Source of the DNA: Catonia carolina
Lineage: Eukaryota > Arthropoda > Insecta > Hemiptera > Achilidae
Length of the DNA stretch: 64,000 nt
Assembly: GCA_035578175.1 (NCBI GenBank)
Contig: JAQMRL010000001.1
Location: 49,127,553 to 49,191,552 of the forward strand
Direction of reading: 5' to 3'
The notes beneath the pieces were generated by a model, which saw only the letters and a list, made by a program, of their open reading frames with translations, had not been told where the DNA came from and ran no database searches. The position numbers and the translations under genes were made by a program. This document shows, piece after piece, positions 57,533-64,000 of this stretch (positions are counted from its first letter, which is position 1; the number at the start of each line of letters is the position of its first letter).

Positions 57533-58468
57533 AACACCACCTTAGCGACTTATGCTGACGATACAGTCATCCTTTCTTCTGATGTAAAGCCAGAAGCAGC
57601 AAGTAATAATTTACAAAGTCACATTAACTTTTTAAATTATTGGTTAAAAATCTGGAGGATCCAATTCAACGCTTCAAAATCAGTGCATGTCACCTTTTCT
57701 CTCCGGAAAGGCGAATGTCCTCAACTATTCCTCGATAATAAACCGATACCACAACGACAAGAAGTTAAATACCTTGGACTTCACCTTGACAAGAGACTCA
57801 CCTGGGCGACTCATATAAAAGCCAAAAGACTGACTTTGAACTCCAAATTGAAAGAACTATTTCGACTTCTTGGACGCCGCTCTTCACTGACTCTAAAATC
57901 TAAACTATTACTATACAAAGCTTATCTCAAACCAATATGGACCTATGGACTACAAATTTATGGCACAGCTAAACCGAGCAATCTACAAAAATTACAAGCC
58001 TTTCAGTCAAAATGCCTACGTTTAATCACCTGCGCACCTTTTTATATCAACAACAAAATTCTACATGACGACCTTAATATCCCGTTCATAAGTGAAGTAG
58101 TTAAGTCCAGCTACAGTGTTTTTCACAGAAAATTGCATGATCACCCCAACGAATTAATCACCAAACTATCGGATGCATCACTACCAGGAAATCCGCAGCG
58201 CAGGTTGAAACGTCAATGGGCCAGAGATCTTCTATAAAGTGATTTATTTTATTTTTCTTTCTTCTTTTTTTTCTTATGTTGTTATTTATCATTCATGTAT
58301 CATGAACTTTATTTCATAGAACATATACCAATGGGTATCACTGTTCTTTTTCATTTATTTATTTTTATTTATTTTTTTTCCTTGTCATCCTTTGTTTACT
58401 GTCATCTAATTTGCTCGTTGTATCGTAGTATATAGTTGCAAATAAAGTTATTAAAGTTAAAAAAAAAA
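57533..58468 (+). pseudogene. 5'-truncated Jockey-type LINE, catalytic box to poly(A)
   Basis: The element begins inside the RT at LATYADDTVILSSDV (catalytic YADD, about 57,541) and reads without a stop to 58,237. In order: NASKSVHVTFSLRKGECP, VKYLGLHLDKRLTWATHI, LLGRRSSLTLKSKLLLYKAY, LKPIWTYGLQIYGTA, LQAFQSKCLRLITCAPFYI, NNKILHDDLNIPFISEV and NPQRRLKRQWARDLL. The 3' UTR has AATAAAG (58,441) and a poly(A) run (58,459-58,469). Possible 7-bp duplication atttcat at 57526-57532 and 58469-58475, weak in AT-rich DNA. It is uninterrupted, so the insertion is young, but truncation removes endonuclease and most RT domains. Confidence 0.88.
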
Positions 58469-58479
58469 ATTTCATCTTA

Positions 58480-59395
58480 ATCAGCTGGAGTTATTCAGAT
58501 TTATTTAAATAGACTCAAACGTTAACAACACCAGGTGTGCACTAAATTTGTCTCATTACACTGTTTATCATTAGAAATAAATGTGAATGGGAATTATGTC
58601 CACTGGCTAATTCTGATTTATAAATCATTTTCCATTGTTGGTCAGATCAATTTTAAATTTTGTCTTTATGATAAGTGCGAATTTAAAAAAAATTGTCAGC
58701 TAACTAAAGTAATATTAAAATTTTCAGTTTATGATAGTCGTCATTGTTAATTATTTATTTTGCCCGTACGGTAAATTAAACTATTTAAAGTGTTTAAGTC
58801 TAAGATAGTGAGGGTTTCAAAGACTTAAATCATCTGATTCGTCATTGGTTATGAATCATAAGTAGTTGGTAATAATTCGAAGAACCTTCGATTGAAAACG
58901 TTGAAATATAGCATTACCGTAACGTAACATTGTTTCTCAGATAGCAGCAGTTGGGCATTAAATTTCGAAAAGAATTGATTGCTTGAAAGAACATTGTAAT
59001 ATAAGATAAAGTTTTGCTCTAAACCCACATTTTAAAACGTTGATAAGGTGTACTGTTCTAGAATATATTTTTATGTTACGCTCGTTCTGGAAAACTGCAA
59101 ATACAAAACAACACAAGTCTTTTCCAAAGAATTGCGAATTTATCAGGTAGCGGTTTTTTAACAAGACCTACATGTTTTGCAATCAGTTTTTAAAAACGTT
59201 AATTAATAATGATAAAAATTGTAATTAATTTATGACTAAATTATTTTCATTAATTAATTTTATGAATGAAAAACAACACTCAATAACGTGTGAATGCGTA
59301 AAAAACTAAATTTAAATCTAAACTGTACATAATTATTTTGAGACATATCTCAGCTTTATGATGTTGATCCTGATAACGAGAGACGATGATTAGTA
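58480..59395. other. Anonymous AT-rich spacer
   Basis: Nothing recognised. Confidence 0.4.
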
Positions 59396-59399
59396 GTAG

Positions 59400-59665
59400 A
59401 AGTATGGAATAGTAAAACATAAGTTTATTAGCAACATTGTGAAAGTAAACTCAACATTTTGCAATTTGTGAATATATTTGCTGTCGTCGAGAAGTTTGAT
59501 TGCTGAGATGTTGTTTTTTTTTCTAAATTTTTAAAATGCTTTATGCTATATTGCTTAATTTTTTTTACGGAGGGCAGGTTTAAATTATTTAGCAATATTT
59601 TATCAGTTACGTACCATGAGTCTTCAGTGATCAATCTCAACGCTTTTATAAATAAATTTTTCAGC
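59400..59665 (-). pseudogene. Jockey-type C-terminal relic
   Basis: ALRLITEDSWYVTDKILLNN, LNLPSVKKIKQYSIKHFKN and, one frame over, AIKLLDDSKYIHKLQN. These match the LRxITxAPWYVxNxxLHxDLNIP and AxxLLDNS motifs of Jockey C-termini. Confidence 0.75.
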
Positions 59666-59669
59666 AGTT

Positions 59670-60530
59670 ACGACAAAAAACGTGATTTCATCTGATATTT
59701 TTGAGAAATTTTTCGTATGTTAAATACAATGTAATTTTCCGTTACTTATTCAAGTACGATATTTACAAACTCACTTATTACCACAGGAAATTTATATTAA
59801 ACAGGTTAGATTAAGCTAAATATGTCATAAATTTCTTGGAAACCAAAATTCCAAGTTATTACCCAACAATAAAATTAGTAAATTTTAGTAGCCTAAATTA
59901 CATCTAGATATAGTATTTGTAAGAGTAGAAGTATTTATAATGAAATACAAAAGAGAAATAACAGCCAGGGGCAGCTATTAGTCAAATAAATACACTTTCA
60001 AGTAAGTAAGAAAAAACAATTATTTACATTTATATTGCTTTTTACTTTTATTTTGAAAGGGAAATTAAAAAGCAACTAATTTTACACTCCGTTTATAAAA
60101 CGGCTATCGTTTAGTATTGTGTTGAAACGTAATGGTCGAATGAATGAGAAGGATTAAATGAATGAAAACACAAATTGTGTTCACTTTCTGATGGTCTAAA
60201 ATAACCGAGTTATCTACTTTACCTGAAAAACTCTTCTGAAATGAATAATTTTTAAACTAGGTTACATTCTTCACTTCATTGAACTGTTAACTCAGTAAAC
60301 GATTTAAAACCACAAACATTTGTTTAAATTGAGAAAACTCTATTTAATCCTTAAAAGAAATAAAATTTATATGCAAGTAAAATAAAACTGCAAAACAGTA
60401 ATATGACATTAATGTTGCGGCGTAAAGTACACAATATAAATTGAAGAATATTATGAAATTATTCATTCGTTAATTTTATGAATGGAGTGAAAAGTTTATC
60501 GCGAACCATAAAACAGTAATGTAGTTTACT
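59670..60530. other. Anonymous AT-rich spacer
   Basis: Nothing recognised. Confidence 0.4.
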
Positions 60531-60536
60531 TATTTT

Positions 60537-61450
60537 ATTCTCTTGCCCTATATGAAATGTAAAAGGTATGGAAAAATATGTTTTCATGTCAATTTTTTGG
60601 AATTGAATTTTCACCGGAAATAAAGATTTTCAGGTCTTCTGAGCCCCAAAAACATGTTATTACCGATCAGTCTATGTGTCTGAACAAAATAACTCAAAAA
60701 CAGAACATCGCACTTAGTTAAAACTTGAAACTTAGGTTAAGCATTTTAAGGAAAACTTAGGTTTCATTATAAGGGACCCAACACGAACACTTTCTTTAAT
60801 TATTTTTTTTTAATTTATTTAACGTCGCATCAACTACAACGGTCATTAGCGACGACGCTGGGGTGTAACTTTCGTACAATAAGGGTTGAAATGATTTTTT
60901 GTAAAGTATGAAATATGCCGTGCCTGAGTGGGATTCGAACCCAGGACCGCATGATGAGAGGCGAGCACGTTACCAACTACGCCAATGCAGCCGGTATAAA
61001 ATTGTTCAACCAGATAGCAGATTTTTCGTGCGATGTATCACGTTTTTACAATTTTTTCAAAAATTGAACCTATTAATTTGATTCGCTTCATTTATTAAAT
61101 TTTTTGTGCTCTGCATAAGCTATATGTTTGCCAAAATTTGTGAAGCTATGGTCTCCACAAAAATTTTCTTTTTTTAGATTACGGCTTTAATATGGTTTTT
61201 AGAGCAAAAGTATAATATGTACAACTAAAGTTATAGAAATTAGAAAACCTAAAAATTATATTTCAAAATTTCTTTTGTACCGTGCTAAGTTAAGCGTTAA
61301 TTAAAGATTATCCATATTTAGCTAATTGGAATTGATAAAAATTTGGTTTTCTTAAGATTGCAGTCTTGAAATATATTTTTGGACAAAATTATTTATAAAT
61401 AAAATTAAAACCACTGCAATTTTTAAATTAAACATTTTTTTCTACAGTAC
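60537..61450 (-). repeat. Family A repeat, copy A5, with SINE insertion
   Basis: Starts CTCTTGCCCTATATG, with TTTTCATGTCAATTTTTTGG, TTTTCACCGGAAATAAAGAT and CCCCAAAAACATGTTATTAC blocks, then monomer sequence to about 61,450 where similarity fades. The TG microsatellite is reduced to TGTGTCTG. A tRNA-derived SINE lies inside. Confidence 0.7.
60802..60994 (-). mobile_element. tRNA-derived SINE (family E)
   Basis: The minus-strand head CCGGCTGCATTGGCGTAGTT has a consensus A box (TGGCGTAGTTGG); CTGGGTTCGAATCCCACTCA contains an intact B box. The body ends GTTGATGCGACGTTAAATAA then A-rich. These are pol III promoter elements of tRNA origin; the stems do not form a proper cloverleaf, so it is not called as a tRNA gene. 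Confidence 0.85.
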
Positions 61451-61806
61451 TTAAATTAGAGTCTATTTATTTATGTTCTCATTACTTTATAAAAAATATT
61501 ACAATACCAAATTAATCTTAATTATAACTTAAAAATCTGATGTGAAATACTCACAAAACTTTGTCTTGTCAATGCAAATAATTAATAATATAACCTAACA
61601 TAGTAATAAAACATTAGAAGTAAACAAAAAATCTAACGTCAAAAAATATAATCTTATTTTAATCATGAGTGATAGACGTAAAGTGAAAATCAACCTCAGT
61701 TTAGCTTAAAAATACGGAAAATCACTCTTTCACGCTAAACTAGGCTCAGTAGAGCAAAATGCTCTGAATTAAAGGTATAGATCTTTCAATTTCCTATAAA
61801 TCTGAT

Positions 61807-61992
61807 GATGATGATTTGCCGGCCGCATTGGCGAAGTTGGTTACGTGCTCGTCTCTCATCATGCGGTCTTGGGTTCGAATCCCATTCAGGCACGGCATTT
61901 TTTCATACGTTACAAAAATCATTTCATCATTCACCGTCTGCATTAGCAGTAATTGCAGAACAGTCGGACGTTAAACAAAAAAAAAATATATA
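61807..61992 (+). mobile_element. tRNA-derived SINE (family E) with 12-bp TSD
   Basis: Bounded by tataaatctgat at 61795-61806 and 61993-62004. The head GCCGGCCGCATTGGCGAAGT and TTGGGTTCGAATCCCATTCA contain A and B boxes. The body is short and ends GGACGTTAAAC followed by an A-rich tail (61,976-61,992). Inserted into family A copy A6. Confidence 0.92.
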
Positions 61993-62295
61993 TATAAATC
62001 TGATTTTACTGTTTTGTCGTAAAATATATAATAAGGCTGAAATCTTTAAAAAAAATCGATTTTTTGCACGATTTCGTGAGAAAAACACAGAAAATCGCTA
62101 ATTACCGCTAAACTAAGCGATATACAAATAATTTTAGAAATAAAAGTTGTAGAATTTTAAATTCTCTACAACTTTTATTAGATACACTTTTGCGTTAAAA
62201 CGCATATTAAAATCGTAATCTTAAAAAAACAAATTTTTTTACGAGAAAACAGCCTCACCAAGAATTCCAGCAGACATGGCGCCTACCCTATCTTG

Positions 62296-63035
62296 TTTTT
62301 TTTGAATAACTGTAAATCTACGATCTGCTCTCATCGAACAATGAGTAGATGTGTTGTAAGTATAAATCTTGAGTAAGTAATACCCCTTGGTATTACTCTA
62401 TAAAATTTCCCATTTTGTTGAAGTGATCTTGCCAGGAATGTAAAATAAATTACACAATCACATATTAAAATAAATCTGTAGGGTGTAGTCTGCATAGTCT
62501 TCTGTGTGTTCCACTGTTGTCTAGGAGATTGATGGCTTCTGGATTCTGATGATTTTCAAGTCTTGTTTGGTAACTGGTACAAAATTTCTGTATAGCTTCG
62601 TGTACCGTGGGAGTGTTCGTGTCCCTGTGCAATATAGTGTTGGATATGTACCAAGGTGAGTCCATGATGTTTCGAAGTATTTTTGACTGAAACCGTTGAA
62701 TTATTTCAATGTTACTGTGACTTGCTGTGCCCCAAAGTTGTATCCCATATTTCCACACAGGTTTAAGTACAGTTTTATAAATTAACAATTTGTTTTGTAC
62801 CGATAATTTGGATTTTCCATTAAGCATCCAATACAGCTGTTGGTATTTAAGATTTAACTGTTTTCGTTTGTTCCATATGTGAGTCCTCCATGTTACACGC
62901 CTGTCCAGGTGGAGGCCAAGATACTTTGCCGTATCGGATTGTGGAATTTGTACGTTGTTCAAAAACACTGGTGAACATGTTTCCCGTTTTAGTGTAAATG
63001 TGACGTGCAGACTCTTGTGTTCATTTGTTTTTATA
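62296..63035 (-). pseudogene. 5'-truncated Jockey-type LINE, RT C-terminal third
   Basis: The open minus-strand frame reads HKSLHVTFTLKRETCSPVFL, TAKYLGLHLDRRVTWRTHIW, QLYWMLNGKSKLSVQNKLLI, KPVWKYGIQLWGTA, FQSKILRNIMDSPWYI, ILHRDTNTPTVHEA and NLLDNSGTHRRLCRLHPTDL. A 3' UTR and poly(A) follow (T run at 62,296-62,303 on plus). Flanks share ATCTTG (62,290-62,295; 63,036-63,041). Upstream codons of the same ORF are family A sequence, not LINE. Uninterrupted, so young; the YADD box is missing. Confidence 0.87.
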
Positions 63036-63239
63036 ATCTTGTAAAACATGAAAAATACACACACACGCCCACCCTCCCGCCATACGCAAACACACTGACC
63101 AATCGCTAAAAACATGTTTTTTTGGGTTCAGGGGGTCTGAAAATTGTAGATCCGGTGAAAACTCGATTTTGAAAAATCGTCATGAAAACAATACTTTCCT
63201 TCCTATATATTCATAAAGGCAAGAGAAAGTAAAAATCTA

Positions 63240-63900
63240 AAACTACTCATACTAATGTGATAAAACTATTATATATTATTATCGTGGTGAGGAAATGAAT
63301 CTACTCATTTTAACCATTTAAAACTACAATTCTATTGGTGCATACAGGTAGAGTTTTCTTTCCTTGATATTCAATGGAATTCTCATTTCAAAGGGAAATA
63401 TAAAAAAATATTTTTAAGATCAGTTTACTCAACTGTATCATATTTTACGTGTGTTGGACAAGGATCTCATATGTACACCCACTCAAATATCGTTCGCACG
63501 AATGAGAAAATAACAAGAGATATAATAATGTACGTACACTGTATCTCCACGCACTCTTATTAATATAAATAGAGTAGCAGTTAACTTGCTTCTTTACTCT
63601 TGCCTTGAAATAAAACTTTAACAAAACGCTAGCTGTCATTGCCGATTATAAAACATATATATTCATATTTGTTCATAAGAAAACTATTATGTAATTTTAG
63701 TCTAGCTTTAAAATTAATTTATTAAATTATCTAGTTTTACCATAAAGTTTTGTAAAGTTTATAAAATAACCAAAGAAATTTCGAATTGTTTTTGTTGGTG
63801 TTATTTTGTTACAACTTTTCTGAAAAAGATCTTTAGGAATGTATACAACAAAATTACTTAAATAATTATAGTATAAAACAATCATATCGCTTAGATTAGT
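63240..63900. other. Anonymous AT-rich spacer
   Basis: Nothing recognised; two short minus-strand ORFs have no motif. Confidence 0.4.
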
Positions 63901-63904
63901 AATT

Positions 63905-64000
63905 GCCGGCCGCATTGGCGTAGTTGGTAACGTGCTCGCCTCTCATCATGCGTTCTTGGGTTCGAATCCCATTCAGGCACGGCATATTTTCATACGTTAC
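63905..64000 (+). mobile_element. tRNA-derived SINE (family E), cut by window end
   Basis: TTGCCGGCCGCATTGGCGTA (A box) and GGGTTCGAATCCCATTCAGG (B box), almost identical to the 61.8-kb copy over the visible 95 bp. Confidence 0.88.

Larger units (their letters stand above)
61530..63236 (+). repeat. Family A repeat, copy A6, with two nested insertions
   Basis: The left end TGATGTGAAATACTCAC / ACTTTGTCTTGTCAATGC resembles A1, and the right end GGCAAGAGAAAGTAAAAATC is conserved. The SINE at 61,807-61,992 and the Jockey fragment at 62,296-63,035 interrupt it. A 15-bp perfect hairpin lies in the second monomer (62,139-62,153 pairing with 62,165-62,179). After the Jockey insertion the copy resumes close to the CA microsatellite. 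Confidence 0.75.

Noticed and set aside
60900..60994. Functional tRNA gene (also 61,819-61,900 and 63,905-63,985)
   Set aside because: A and B boxes are good, but the acceptor and anticodon stems do not pair properly, three near-identical copies have SINE bodies, and one has a target duplication.
61805..62101. 98-codon plus-strand ORF
   Set aside because: It runs through the tRNA SINE into family A sequence; no coding sense.
1..64000. CRISPR array, bacterial defence system, phage or operon
   Set aside because: No regularly spaced direct repeats, no ribosome-binding-site-led gene strings, and the content is eukaryotic retroelements throughout.

Overview
This window looks like repeat-rich, intergenic or intronic DNA from a large AT-rich arthropod genome. 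The retroelement types and a tRNA-derived SINE that I remember from hemipteran insects point to a hemipteran; that placement is inference. I found no convincing host protein-coding gene, rRNA, functional tRNA, CRISPR array or bacterial-style operon. Nearly everything that can be read is mobile-element sequence at different stages of decay, separated by anonymous AT-rich DNA.

The best-preserved object is a near full-length RTE-like non-LTR retrotransposon on the minus strand (about 18,978-22,306). It has an apurinic-type endonuclease, a reverse transcriptase (RT) with a FADD active site, a TGA-repeat 3' tail and a perfect 12-bp target-site duplication (TSD). Its reading frame is broken only by two opposite frameshifts. 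Around it lie about nine older RT C-terminal relics of RTE-like type (11.4, 12.7-13.6, 15.3, 16.8-17.3, 17.4-17.6, 26.5, 31.6-32.4, 42.7 and 53.2-53.9 kb). There are also eight Jockey-type relics (9.2, 9.9-10.8, 47.6, 52.2, 54.1, 57.5-58.5, 59.5 and 62.3-63.0 kb), plus a doubtful one at 28.3 kb. Several have clear TSDs.

DNA-transposon material comprises an internally deleted mariner-like element with recognisable terminal inverted repeats (TIRs) (25,166-25,795), a probable hAT-like miniature element (8,474-8,749), and a decayed gene resembling the DUF7869 family (about 6,290-7,225).

Two abundant non-coding families dominate the repeats. Family B is about 395 bp, in seven copies. Four copies have clear 10-12 bp TSDs, and all end in a CAGCC/GGCTG stem-loop and a CAA-rich tail, as expected of a SINE moved by a LINE. 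Family A is roughly 0.9-1.2 kb, in six copies. It carries an internal CA/TG microsatellite, subterminal inverted repeats (ACTTTCTCTTGCC / GGCAAGAGAAAGT), internal diverged monomers and strong hairpins; it could be a MITE or a DINE/Helentron-like element. Nested insertions (B in A, tRNA SINE in A, Jockey in A, B in Jockey) give a relative insertion order. tRNA-derived SINEs occur at 13.7, 55.4, 60.9, 61.9 and 63.9 kb, with weaker candidates at 42.0, 43.7 and 48.7 kb.

Long stretches, especially 32.4-37.5 kb and 43.9-47.5 kb, show nothing identifiable. Two non-repeat observations stand out: a dense cluster of TGACG (CRE-like) and CCAAT motifs at 4.5-4.8 kb, with an echo at 8.1 kb, and small GC-richer islands at 46.1-46.5 and 49.3-49.5 kb.
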